Shown one piece after another: positions 8,415 through 16,685 of a stretch of 38,778 bases of DNA. A program made the position numbers and the translations under genes. Numbering within the stretch: position 1 is the stretch's first letter; each line of letters opens with the position of its first letter. Source of the stretch: Nocardia tenerifensis NBRC 101015 (GTDB lineage Bacteria > Actinomycetota > Actinomycetes > Mycobacteriales > Mycobacteriaceae); NCBI RefSeq assembly GCF_000308715.1, contig NZ_BAGH01000285.1, positions 1-38,778 of the forward strand, written 5' to 3'. The notes beneath the pieces are model-generated. The model was not told the origin of the DNA. It saw only the letters and a list, made by a program, of their open reading frames with translations, and did not search any database.

Positions 8415-8579
8415 GCAGAATTCGCCACCACAACCAGCGAGCAATCGGTCGAGCACCACAACGTCGTCCCCGCCCACTGCTGGACGGCGCGCCTACCGAA
8501 CCCACGTCGAGAGAACCGCATGGTGACCGAATCCGTCAACAACTTCGCCGACGCAGCTCGGAAACCTCGGCGCGGCATG

Positions 8580-8594
8580 ACGGACGGCGTCCGT
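8580..8594. terminator. Short hairpin downstream of the adenylation gene
   Basis: ACGGAC-GGC-GTCCGT forms a 6-bp stem with a 3-nt loop, 33-47 nt past the adenylation stop at 8627. The whole 239-bp gap to the MFS start (8388-8626) holds no gene; besides this stem it contains only the palindrome at 8403-8414. Confidence 0.3.
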
Positions 8595-8626
8595 GTTTCG
8601 GACGACCGCCCGCCTACCGCTGCTTG

Positions 8627-10150
8627 CTACCGGCTCACGGTTCGCGCGAGGGCGTCGCGATCAACCTTTCCCACATGGGTGAAGGGAAACGAATCCACTT
8701 GGTAGTAGCGGGCGGGAACGAAGTGACGCGGGAGCACGTCGGCCAGTTCCCGGCGCAGTTGTTCCGCTTCGAGGTCGAAGCCTTCCGCGAGAATGCAGTG
8801 CGCCGCCAGGAATTGCTCGTCGGTTTCGTCGTGTGCCGTCACCAAGGCGTCGCGGACGCTCTCCAGCGCCCTGAGCTGGGCCTCGATCTCCTCCAGTTCA
8901 ATACGCGCACTGTTGATCTTGACCTGAGTATCGCGCCGCCCGAGGAACTCTATTTCCCCACTGGGCAGCAGCCGCCCGATATCGCCGGACATATAGGCTC
9001 TGGCGCCTCGCCCTTGCCAGAACGGGAATCGCTCGGCCGTCAACTCGGGAAGGTTGAGGTAGCCCTCGGGGACGCACACCCCGCCGATACAGATTTCTCC
9101 TTCTTCACCCACCGGAACCGGTCGCATATCCTCGCCGACGACTTCGACGACAATATTGGGCAGCGCCGTGCCGATCGAGGGACGATCCGGCCAATCCCGA
9201 GGATCACCCGAAAGGGTTTTGGCCGTCACGATGGAACACTCTGTCATGCCGTACTGGTTCTGCAGCTGTGCGCCGGTCCTGGCGAAGAAATCCCGCACCG
9301 AGTCGTTGATCCGCAGTTGGTCGCCGGCGGTGATGACCTCCCTGATCGAGGCAGGATAGAGCTTGATCTCGTGCGCGGCCTCGATGAGTTGGTACAAGGT
9401 GGTGAACGAAAGCCAGATGCGATGGATTTGCTGCTCCTCGACGTATCTGAGCAAACTGCCCCAATCCCGGCGCGTATCCTCGGTCACCAAGACCACCGTT
9501 CCACCGCTCGCCCACGTCGAGAATATCTCCGTGAAAGCGACGTCAACGCTGAACGGCCACAGTTGCAAGGTGTTCCAGCCGACCGCTGAGCCCGAATCGG
9601 CGACTTGCCAGGAGATGAAGTTCGAAATAGCACGATGCGGCATCGCTACCCCTTTGGGCCATCCGGTGGACCCCGAGGTGTAGGTGACGTAGACCGCATC
9701 CTCCGCCGAAATCTCGGTTGCGAACTGCGGCTCGTCTGCCTGATCGATGTCTTTGATCACGTCGTCCAGAATTTCGAGCCGGCACCCCGTCGGAATGGTG
9801 ACCAGATCGGCGAGGTGCGACCGGCACAGCAGTGTGTCCGCACCGCTGTCGGCAAGCATATGATCGAGTCGCCGTTTCGGATACGTGTTGTCGAGCGGAA
9901 CACAACCCCCGCCGCCCGCCAGCACCGCGAGAATTGCGATGACCAGTTCGGGAGACCGATCATTGAGCAGGGCTGCGCGTCGAGTGCCCGACAGGTGCCG
10001 GGCGAACCGCTGAATCGACGCATGGACCTGCTTATAGGTCAACTCGCCGCCCGGCCAGCGCAATGCGATAATATTCGGATGCGCTGCGGCCTGCGCAGCC
10101 ACCATCTCATGCACGAGCATTGTCTTCTCCGTCGATATGCCATCAGACAT
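8627..10150 (-). CDS. Free-standing NRPS-type adenylation enzyme (amino-acid AMP ligase)
   Basis: 507 aa from ATG 10150, which has GGGAGGG 8 nt upstream; the upstream in-frame ATG lacks one. Core motifs: A3 TSGSTGWPKG (158-167), A4/A5 region with GMTEC (301-305), A7 YMSGDIGR, A8 GRRDTQVKINSARIE, and the A10 lysine in HVGKVDRDAL near the end. Asp203 aligns with Asp235 of GrsA, the residue that pairs with the alpha-amino group, so an amino-acid substrate is likely. The protein stops just after A10: there is no carrier, condensation or thioesterase domain. The family activates an acid as acyl-AMP. Transfer must go to a carrier encoded elsewhere or directly to an amine or another small acceptor. 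It is divergent from the SDR gene across a 344-bp control region. Confidence 0.9.
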   Translation of the reverse strand: MSDGISTEKTMLVHEMVAAQAAAHPNIIALRWPGGELTYKQVHASIQRFARHLSGTRRAALLNDRSPELVIAILAVLAGGGGCVPLDNTYPKRRLDHMLADSGADTLLCRSHLADLVTIPTGCRLEILDDVIKDIDQADEPQFATEISAEDAVYVTYTSGSTGWPKGVAMPHRAISNFISWQVADSGSAVGWNTLQLWPFSVDVAFTEIFSTWASGGTVVLVTEDTRRDWGSLLRYVEEQQIHRIWLSFTTLYQLIEAAHEIKLYPASIREVITAGDQLRINDSVRDFFARTGAQLQNQYGMTECSIVTAKTLSGDPRDWPDRPSIGTALPNIVVEVVGEDMRPVPVGEEGEICIGGVCVPEGYLNLPELTAERFPFWQGRGARAYMSGDIGRLLPSGEIEFLGRRDTQVKINSARIELEEIEAQLRALESVRDALVTAHDETDEQFLAAHCILAEGFDLEAEQLRRELADVLPRHFVPARYYQVDSFPFTHVGKVDRDALARTVSR

Positions 10151-10494
10151 GTCGAATTCCCTCCCTGAAATTAATTCGATCTGGGAGCAGAGGTCGGGCA
10201 TGTGCCGGTATGAACTGCCGTAACTCGACGATGCCGTGCGACTCCCCCGGCGCGACTACACCCCCAGTGCGGTGAACTTTCTTCGGTAAACCACAAACCT
10301 ACTGGTTCCGTCCCCCGAACGCCAGCCCGCAATGCCAGGGGCATGGGTTCGCGATCCTCCGTAGCACAGCTCGAATCCTCGTGTCATATGTGATTACCGG
10401 CGCGAATTTCGATACGGCCATCGGCCGACAACCGTACGATCACCAGATAACGCATTCCCATTACGGAATGGACATCCCGGAAAGGAGCTGCTCG
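10151..10494. promoter_or_regulatory. Divergent control region between adenylation and SDR genes
   Basis: 344 bp without a gene separate the two divergent starts, so promoters for both directions must lie here. The visible structure is GGGTTCG (10345-10351) and CGAATCC (10372-10378), an inverted pair (6 of 7) whose GTTCG and CGAAT cores are 20 nt apart. The StrR operator consensus has GTTCG and CGAAC 19 nt apart. The resemblance is weak but the cluster encodes a StrR-type regulator. Confidence 0.4.
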
Positions 10495-11271
10495 GTGGAT
10501 CCCAGCATCTCTGCGACATTGCGGCGTTTCCTCCTCACCGGCCGAGTGGCTGTGGTGACCGGGGCATCGTCCGGGCTCGGCGCGGAACTCGCTCGCGCGC
10601 TCGCCGCGGCGGGCGCCAGGGTGGCCGTGGTGGCTCGTCGGTACGACCGCCTCGTCGAGCTGGCCGACGACATCACCGGGTTGGCGGTCGCCTGCGATCT
10701 GCTCGACCCGGCGCAGGTGCGGGAGGTCGTTCCACGGGTCGCCGCCGAGCTGGGCAGACCGGAGATATTGGTGAACGCGGCGGGCGATATCTTCAGCCGC
10801 GAACCGGCCGAGGCCGAACCATACGAGGCCATGCGCCGGACGCTCGAGCTCAACCTGATCGCACCGTTCCGGCTGTCCCAGGACGTTTTCCCGCACATGG
10901 TCGCCGTCGGCCGGGGATCGATAGTTCACGTGTCATCGATCAGCGGCCGGGTCGGTTTTCCTGGGTTCCCACAAGCTTCCTATGCCGCCAGCAAGCAGGG
11001 ACTGTCCGGGCTCACCGCGGAACTGGCCGTCCAGTGGGCCCGCCACGCCATCCGGGTCAACACGGTGGCGCCCGGGTTCTTCCGCAGCGAGATCAATGAC
11101 GAGCTCTACGACGACGAACGCTTCAGAACGTGGCTGCGCAGTAACACGCCGCTCCCATCGGAAGCCTGCATCGACGACTTCGTCGGCGCGGTCTTGTGGC
11201 TCGCCGGCGACGCCGCAAGGTACGTGACCGGGCAGACGATCGTGGTCGACGGCGGCTGGACCGCCCGGTGA
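10495..11271 (+). CDS. Short-chain dehydrogenase/reductase (SDR)
   Basis: 258 aa from GTG 10495, chosen because AAAGGAG lies 7 nt upstream and because the length is then typical; the frame is open to 10381 without support. It has the cofactor motif TGASSGLG near residue 22, NAAG (usually NNAG), a catalytic Ser in HVSSISG, YAASK with Tyr and Lys, and a C-terminal VTGQTIVVDGGW. It is a classical NAD(P)-dependent oxidoreductase of alcohols or ketones. An Arg after the first beta-strand (VARRYDR) suggests preference for NADP. It reads divergently from the adenylation enzyme and in the same direction as the 179-aa protein 110 bp downstream. Confidence 0.93.
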   Translation: MDPSISATLRRFLLTGRVAVVTGASSGLGAELARALAAAGARVAVVARRYDRLVELADDITGLAVACDLLDPAQVREVVPRVAAELGRPEILVNAAGDIFSREPAEAEPYEAMRRTLELNLIAPFRLSQDVFPHMVAVGRGSIVHVSSISGRVGFPGFPQASYAASKQGLSGLTAELAVQWARHAIRVNTVAPGFFRSEINDELYDDERFRTWLRSNTPLPSEACIDDFVGAVLWLAGDAARYVTGQTIVVDGGWTAR

Positions 11272-11273
11272 CC

Positions 11274-11287
11274 GCCGAAGCTTCGGC
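11274..11287. promoter_or_regulatory. 14-bp palindrome just after the SDR stop
   Basis: GCCGAAGCTTCGGC begins 3 nt after the SDR stop. With no spacer it suits a protein-binding site better than a terminator; it lies about 95-108 nt upstream of the 179-aa protein start. Function not shown. Confidence 0.25.
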
Positions 11288-11381
11288 CACGAACCCCCGG
11301 ACGGCCACTGCTGGCGCACCCGCCGTGACGCTGCGATAGTCGGTACCACAAAACCCGTTGCGGCCGAAAGGAATCCCTCGA

Positions 11382-11921
11382 ATGCTATACGCCTTCGGAT
11401 TCGACAGACTGGGGCTGCTGATCAGCGATATGTACTTCGTGAACCCCGCGCCCGCGAAGGGTCAGGAGGGGCCGGAGCACGGCGTCCGGTTGGAACTACG
11501 GCGGCTGACGCCCCGCGAACTCGAGGGTTCGATCTACTCGGCAAGGCCGATCACCATCGATGAGCCGATCTGGCGCGCCGACCTACTGGAATCGGTGGAC
11601 GGTCGGCCGGGGAGCTTCGACCGGACGCATCATCACCCGAGGTTCTACGGCTGGAACGAAAGCAACAGGGCGTTCGAAGCGGAACTCTCCGCCGATCCGA
11701 TCGGCTGGCTGGGGCGGAAGCTGTCTGACTTGCCGAGCCTGCTGGCGCACGCCGACGTCGACCCGGACACCGTGGGACCCGGCGACCTGGACGGCCTGCC
11801 CCGTGCCGTGCCGGAGATCCTCGAGGTCACCCGGCGGCTGCTGGATCGGGTGCGGGCCGGCGAGCTCGGCTGCCGGCCGGTAGGCGCACCCGCCGACAAC
11901 GTCCGTGCCAGTTGGCTCTGA
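11382..11921 (+). CDS. Conserved-looking protein of unknown function (179 aa)
   Basis: ATG 11382 has GAAAGGA 9 nt upstream. I do not recognise a named domain. The protein is soluble and acidic, with no signal peptide or membrane segment. It begins MLYAFGFDRLGLLISDMYF, has a central RTHHHPRFYGWN segment whose three adjacent His residues could bind a metal, and ends in a charged helical tail. Codon use is normal for a real GC-rich gene. Its position 110 bp after the SDR and convergent with the transporter operon suggests it belongs to the cluster. An enzyme role through the HHH segment is only a guess. Confidence 0.7.
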   Translation: MLYAFGFDRLGLLISDMYFVNPAPAKGQEGPEHGVRLELRRLTPRELEGSIYSARPITIDEPIWRADLLESVDGRPGSFDRTHHHPRFYGWNESNRAFEAELSADPIGWLGRKLSDLPSLLAHADVDPDTVGPGDLDGLPRAVPEILEVTRRLLDRVRAGELGCRPVGAPADNVRASWL

Positions 11922-11938
11922 GCCGCATCGAGCGGTTG

Positions 11939-11953
11939 CCGGTGCCCCACCGG
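11939..11953. terminator. Hairpin between convergent genes
   Basis: CCGGTG-CCC-CACCGG, a perfect 6-bp stem with 3-nt loop, lies in the 42-bp gap between the 179-aa protein stop and the opposing binding-protein stop at 11964. It could serve both directions. Confidence 0.4.
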
Positions 11954-11963
11954 GGTTCCGCAT

Positions 11964-13661
11964 TCACCCTTTGGCCGCGTTCCCGAGGAAGAACTGGAGC
12001 CCCGCCGTCGGGTAGACGCCGGTGACGCTCCGCTGCGTAGCGCTCAGGTAGTTGTAGAAGTAGGCGAACACAACGGGGGTCTCGTCGAGCAACAGCCGCT
12101 GAATCTGTCCCGCCAGCCGCCGCTGGGTGGACAGATCCACTGCCGCGACGAATTCCTTCGAGAGCTTGTCGTAGGCCGGATTTCGGAAATGAGCGGCATT
12201 CCATGATCCCTGCCGGGACTCGGTGTCGATGGACTGCAACGGCGCCTTCAGATAGACATTCGGGATCACCCGGGCGCCATAGTCGACGAGGCTCATCTCA
12301 CCGTCCAGCCAGTCCGACTTCCCGAAGGTCGCCTGGCCGTAGTACTTGGACGGCGTTTCGATGATGAGCTTGATATCCACCCCGATCTGGGCCGCCGACT
12401 GCTTGATGATCTGCGCGAAATGCGGAATCTCGTGTAGCTTCTCGGTGAGCAGCGTCGTCGAGAACCCCCGGGCCACGCCCGCCTGTGCGAGCAGCTGCCT
12501 GGCCAGCGCCAAGTCCTTGTTCCGCTGCGGGACATCGGGATTCGTGGACGCGAAGGTAGGGGCGAACGGGCTCTCGTTCCCTACCACTGCCTGCCCCTTG
12601 AACAACGCCGATACGATGGCCGGTCGGTCGAGGGTGCAGGCGAGCGCTTGCCGCACCAGCTTGTTCTGGAAGGGCCCGACGTCATTGCGCAACGACAGCT
12701 GGCGATGCGACGCCGCTTTCAGGCTGGTCACGGTGAAGCTGCCGTTCAGCAACTGCGGGCTGATCACCGCCGAGAATTGGCCGATGCAGTCGATCGCGCC
12801 CGCCTGGAGATCGGCCACCATCGGGGTTTCCTCGGCATAGAAGATGAAATCGACCCTCGACGGCAGCGCGGGGGTGCCCCAGTAGTGCGGGTTGGGGACA
12901 TATGTCGCACCCACGTTGGGTACGTAGTCGGCTTTCATCAATCTGCCGGTGCCGATGAAATCGGCCGAATAACTGCCGTAGTCATAGTCTTTCGGCACGA
13001 TGATCATGTTGTAGTTGTCCGAGGACACTGTGCCCACGAAGCCCCCGTCGGGTGCGTCGAGGTCGAAGGCGACGGTGCTGTCGTCGACCTTCCGGACGCC
13101 GCCAGGCGAGAGCGTCCCGGCGAAGAGCGACAGCGCGTTGGCCGAACTCTTCGGGTCGCATTGGCTCTGGAAGCTGTAGACGACATCGTCGACCGTCATA
13201 GGGGTGCCGTCGTTGAACCGCACGCCTTGGCGAATCTGGAAGGTCCATACCGAGGCGTCCGCGTTCGAGCTCCAACTCGTAGCCAGCCATGGGCGGTAGT
13301 TGTTGTCTTGGTCGGCGAGAACGAGATACTCGCCGACATTGCCCAGCAGTTGGATGCCGCCCGGGTCGACGATGGTGATCGGATTGGGGGCGGCTTTAGG
13401 GGCGTAGATCCCCGCTTTGATGGTCGCACCCGGTTTACCGCTCGGCGGCGGCCCCGAACTGCCGGTGGTCGCGCCGCAGGCGGCGAGGATGCCGCCGAGC
13501 AGCGGCATCGACAGGCCGAGCATGCTGCCCTGGCGCAGAAACCCTCGTCTCGTCAGCCGCCCGGCGATGAACTCATCGATCACCTGCTCCTCGACAGGTC
13601 CGCGCCCCCAACGGAACTCATCGAGCCGTGCGTAATCTATCTTTCCGGAACGGCTGGTCAT
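11964..13661 (-). CDS. Dipeptide/oligopeptide-type ABC transporter substrate-binding lipoprotein
   Basis: 565 aa, SBP family 5 (DppA/OppA). ATG 13661 has GGAGG 4 nt upstream. The N-terminus combines a twin-arginine signal (TRRGFLR, residues 37-43) with a lipobox LAAC (Cys62), so it should be exported folded by Tat and anchored as a lipoprotein. A 36-residue cytoplasmic-looking extension precedes the signal. Family features are the region after GIYAPKAAPNPITIVDPGG and the repeated SBP_5 segments with WTFQIRQGVRFNDGTPMTVDDVVYS split over beta-strands. It is the last gene of the carbamoyltransferase-esterase-transporter operon, 28 bp after the ATPase. The ligand is unknown and may be a peptide, a peptide-like product or its precursor. 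Confidence 0.92.
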   Translation of the reverse strand: MTSRSGKIDYARLDEFRWGRGPVEEQVIDEFIAGRLTRRGFLRQGSMLGLSMPLLGGILAACGATTGSSGPPPSGKPGATIKAGIYAPKAAPNPITIVDPGGIQLLGNVGEYLVLADQDNNYRPWLATSWSSNADASVWTFQIRQGVRFNDGTPMTVDDVVYSFQSQCDPKSSANALSLFAGTLSPGGVRKVDDSTVAFDLDAPDGGFVGTVSSDNYNMIIVPKDYDYGSYSADFIGTGRLMKADYVPNVGATYVPNPHYWGTPALPSRVDFIFYAEETPMVADLQAGAIDCIGQFSAVISPQLLNGSFTVTSLKAASHRQLSLRNDVGPFQNKLVRQALACTLDRPAIVSALFKGQAVVGNESPFAPTFASTNPDVPQRNKDLALARQLLAQAGVARGFSTTLLTEKLHEIPHFAQIIKQSAAQIGVDIKLIIETPSKYYGQATFGKSDWLDGEMSLVDYGARVIPNVYLKAPLQSIDTESRQGSWNAAHFRNPAYDKLSKEFVAAVDLSTQRRLAGQIQRLLLDETPVVFAYFYNYLSATQRSVTGVYPTAGLQFFLGNAAKG

Positions 13662-13692
13662 CACACCTCCATGGACTCGATGCCACGGGCAT

Positions 13693-15747
13693 TCATCGAG
13701 TCTCGACGCTCTGCAGATCGCGCAATTCGGCCACCGGAATGTGACAGCGCAGGAAATGACCCGGTTGCACCTCCGCCAGCGGGGGTTCCGTCGATTCGCA
13801 CACCCCGCCGGCCAGGCGCCGGTGGCAGCGGGTGTGGAACACGCACCCGGGCGGGGGGTGCGCCGGGCTGGGTATCTCGCCTTCCAGGATGATGCGCTGC
13901 CCCGGCCGCTCGCCCAGTCGCGGTACCGCCGAGAGCAGCGCCTCGGTGTAGGGGTGATGCGGGCCGGAGAACACCTGGTCGGCGTCGCCGAGCTCGATCA
14001 GCCGACCGAGGTAGAGAACGGCGATACGGTCCGAGAGATAGCGGACGACACCCAGGTCGTGTGAGATGAGCAGATAGGTCACCTGGTTGCGCCCCTGCAG
14101 CTCACCGAGCAGGTTGAGAATCGCCGCCTGCACGGAGACGTCGAGCGCCGAGGTGGGTTCGTCGCAGACCAGAATCCGGGGATTTCCGGCGAACGCGCGG
14201 GCGATGGCGACGCGCTGTTTCAGTCCGCCGGACAGCTGAGCCGGGCGCAGTGCCAGATGCCGCTGTTCCATCCGGACCGCGCCGACGATCTCCTGGAGCG
14301 CGGCCTCGCGTTTCGATCCCGACAGCTCGGCGAGCTTGGTCAGTGCCCGGCCGATGAGATGCCGGACGCTGTGCCGCCGATTCAGCGCCGAATCGGGGTT
14401 CTGAAAGATGATCTGCATGGCGCGCAGCTGATCCTGGCCGCGGTCGCCGGCGGTGGGCGCCAGTCGAGCGCCGGACAGCTCGACCACCGAACCCTCGTCC
14501 GGCGACGTCAGGCCCAGCAGCACCCGGGCGAGAGTGGTCTTGCCGCTGCCCGACTCACCGACGAGCCCCAGCGTTTCGCCGAGATGCAGATCGAGGTCGA
14601 TGCCGGTGAGGGCGGGTACGCGCTCCCCGCGTGCGGTGAAGGTCTTCGATACCCCACGCAGCGAGATGACCGGTGCCGAGCCGCGTTCCGGCGGCGCCTG
14701 TGGAACGTCCGCCGGTGTGGTCCGCGGCAGCGCCGCCGCACGCTCGTGGTGGTGACAGCGCGCCGTCCTGGCGTCGGTCACCGGATATCTCGGCGGCGTC
14801 TTTTGTCGGCAGCGCTGATCGGCGAGGGCGCAGCGCGGCGCGAAGACGCAGCCCGCGGCAACCTCTCCGGGAGCGGGTAAAAACCCCGGAATCGTGTCCA
14901 GGCGGCTGTGTTCCTTGCGCCGGCCCCCGTCGGGAACGCAGCGGAGCAGCCCCACCGTGTACGGGTGCCGGGGCTGCTCGAAGACCGCACCGGCCGGCCC
15001 CTCCTCCACCAGCTCGCCCGCGTACATCACGCCGACCCGATCGCACATCTTGGCGATCACGGCGAGGTTGTGACTGATGAACAGCACCGCGGTGTGGAAC
15101 TGTTCGCGCAGTGCGGAGACCAATTCGAGAATCTCCGCCGCGACCGTCGCATCGAGCGCCGTCGTCGGCTCGTCCAGGATGAGCAGGGCCGGCCGCGCGG
15201 CTAGCGCCATCGCGATGATGACCCGTTGCAGCATCCCGCCGGACAGCTGATGCGGGTACGCGCGCAGCACCCGGCCCGGTTCGGAGATCTGCACCGTGCG
15301 CAGCGTCTCCTCGGCCCGCCCCGCCGCGTCCGCCCTGCTCACGCCGGCCACCTCGAACACCTCGGCCAACTGGCGGCCCACCGGAACGGACGGATTGAGT
15401 GCCCGGCCGGGTTCCTGGTAGACCATGGACACCGTCCGCGCCCGCAGCCCGCGCAATGCGTCCCGGTTCAGCGAAGCCACGTCCTGACCCGCCACGGTGA
15501 TCGAGCCGGAACTCACTCTCCCGTTACGCGGGAGATAGCGGGAGATGGCGAGCGCGATCGTCGTTTTGCCGCAGCCGGATTCGCCGACCAGCCCGAACGT
15601 CTCCCGCGGCCCGATCCGAAACGACACGTCCCGCACCACCGGGAGGTCGGCAGCGCGGACCGTGTAACTCACGTCGAGATTCTCGACGGCCAGCACCGGT
15701 CCGTCGGTTGGCCGGCCGCCGGCCCACGGGGAAAAGTCGACGGTCAC
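13693..15747 (-). CDS. Fused DppD-DppF ABC transporter ATPase
   Basis: 684 aa with two complete nucleotide-binding domains. NBD1: Walker A GESGCGKTT (55-63), signature LSGGM (168-172), Walker B LLILDEP (188-194). NBD2: Walker A GESGSGKTT (397-405), signature LSGGLKQR, Walker B ILVCDEPTSALD. Each NBD is followed by the oligopeptide-transporter C-terminal segment with Cys pairs (CVFAPRC and CVFHTRC). The two ATPases, usually separate genes, are joined by a Pro-rich linker (about residues 340-358). Translation starts at GTG 15747, overlapping the permease stop as GTGA, which shows tight translational coupling. It powers the importer made with the two permeases and the binding lipoprotein. Confidence 0.93.
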   Translation of the reverse strand: MTVDFSPWAGGRPTDGPVLAVENLDVSYTVRAADLPVVRDVSFRIGPRETFGLVGESGCGKTTIALAISRYLPRNGRVSSGSITVAGQDVASLNRDALRGLRARTVSMVYQEPGRALNPSVPVGRQLAEVFEVAGVSRADAAGRAEETLRTVQISEPGRVLRAYPHQLSGGMLQRVIIAMALAARPALLILDEPTTALDATVAAEILELVSALREQFHTAVLFISHNLAVIAKMCDRVGVMYAGELVEEGPAGAVFEQPRHPYTVGLLRCVPDGGRRKEHSRLDTIPGFLPAPGEVAAGCVFAPRCALADQRCRQKTPPRYPVTDARTARCHHHERAAALPRTTPADVPQAPPERGSAPVISLRGVSKTFTARGERVPALTGIDLDLHLGETLGLVGESGSGKTTLARVLLGLTSPDEGSVVELSGARLAPTAGDRGQDQLRAMQIIFQNPDSALNRRHSVRHLIGRALTKLAELSGSKREAALQEIVGAVRMEQRHLALRPAQLSGGLKQRVAIARAFAGNPRILVCDEPTSALDVSVQAAILNLLGELQGRNQVTYLLISHDLGVVRYLSDRIAVLYLGRLIELGDADQVFSGPHHPYTEALLSAVPRLGERPGQRIILEGEIPSPAHPPPGCVFHTRCHRRLAGGVCESTEPPLAEVQPGHFLRCHIPVAELRDLQSVETR

Positions 15748-16685
15748 TGGATGAGCACCCCCTCGACGGCGTCGGCGACAAGGTTGATGGCGACCACCAG
15801 CGAGGCGATCGCCAGCACTGGGAAGAGCGTTTCCCACCAGTAACCGGCGGCCAGGTACTGGTAGCTGCTCGCGACATCGCCACCCCAATCCGGCGTCGGA
15901 GGCTGGATCCCGAAGCCGAGGAACGACAGGGTCGCTACCGCGAAAATCGCGTATCCGAGGCGGACCGTGAACTCGACCAGGATCGGACCGAGCACATTCG
16001 GCAGTATCTCCACGAACATGATGTGGGAGTCGCGCTCGCCGCGTAGCCGAGCGACGGCCACGTAGTCGAGTCCCCCCTCCTGCAGCACCGCCGTCCGCAC
16101 GGTCCGCGAAACAACCAAACCGAATACGATTCCGATGACAACGATCAGTGTGGGCGCCGAAGGGCCGAGCGCCACGACGAACAGCAACGCCACAATCACC
16201 ACCGGCAGGGCGAGCACGGCCTCCACCACTCGACCGATCACATTGTCAGTCATGCCGCCGAAATAGCCCTGTACCAGACCTACGCAGGTGCCGACGGCCG
16301 TGCCGAGGAGCGAGGCGAGCGGCGCGACGATGAGGACATCCCTGGCTCCGGTGATCACCCGGGACAACACATCGCGACCCAGCGAATCGGTCCCGAACCA
16401 GTGGGCGCCGGAGGGCGCGGCGTTGAACACGGCCAGATCGCCCTCCACCGGGTCGTAGGGACTGAACACCGTTCCGCACACGGCGCACCCGACCCACCAC
16501 AGCAGCAGAACCGCCCCGACGAGGAACGTCTTCGAGCGCACTAGGTGGTGGACGTACTCCCGGCGGACGGACCGGACGGATACCTCGACCACGCCCGCGG
16601 CCGACGGCATCCCGATAGGGTGTTCCGGCGTCGAACTCGGCACCGGCACGACGACGGGTATGTCGCGCGGTTCCTCGTCACTCAT
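15744..16685 (-). CDS. ABC transporter permease, DppC-like
   Basis: 313 aa from ATG 16685. It has a long polar N-terminus (about 60 residues), a first helix FLVGAVLLLWWVGCAV, the DppC/OppC hallmark HWFGTDSLGRDVLSRV (about residues 105-120), and the EAA loop VAVARLRGERDSHIMFVEIL. Five further helices follow. Start and stop overlap the neighbouring genes by 4 nt on both sides (ATGA and GTGA), so the transporter genes are translated as a unit. Confidence 0.92.
   Translation of the reverse strand: MSDEEPRDIPVVVPVPSSTPEHPIGMPSAAGVVEVSVRSVRREYVHHLVRSKTFLVGAVLLLWWVGCAVCGTVFSPYDPVEGDLAVFNAAPSGAHWFGTDSLGRDVLSRVITGARDVLIVAPLASLLGTAVGTCVGLVQGYFGGMTDNVIGRVVEAVLALPVVIVALLFVVALGPSAPTLIVVIGIVFGLVVSRTVRTAVLQEGGLDYVAVARLRGERDSHIMFVEILPNVLGPILVEFTVRLGYAIFAVATLSFLGFGIQPPTPDWGGDVASSYQYLAAGYWWETLFPVLAIASLVVAINLVADAVEGVLIQ

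Noticed and set aside
8411..9589. 392-codon plus-strand frame opposite the adenylation gene
   Set aside because: No recognisable motifs; the minus-strand A-domain motifs explain the sequence.
12648..13892. 414-codon plus-strand frame opposite the binding lipoprotein gene
   Set aside because: No ribosome site or family features; antisense artefact.
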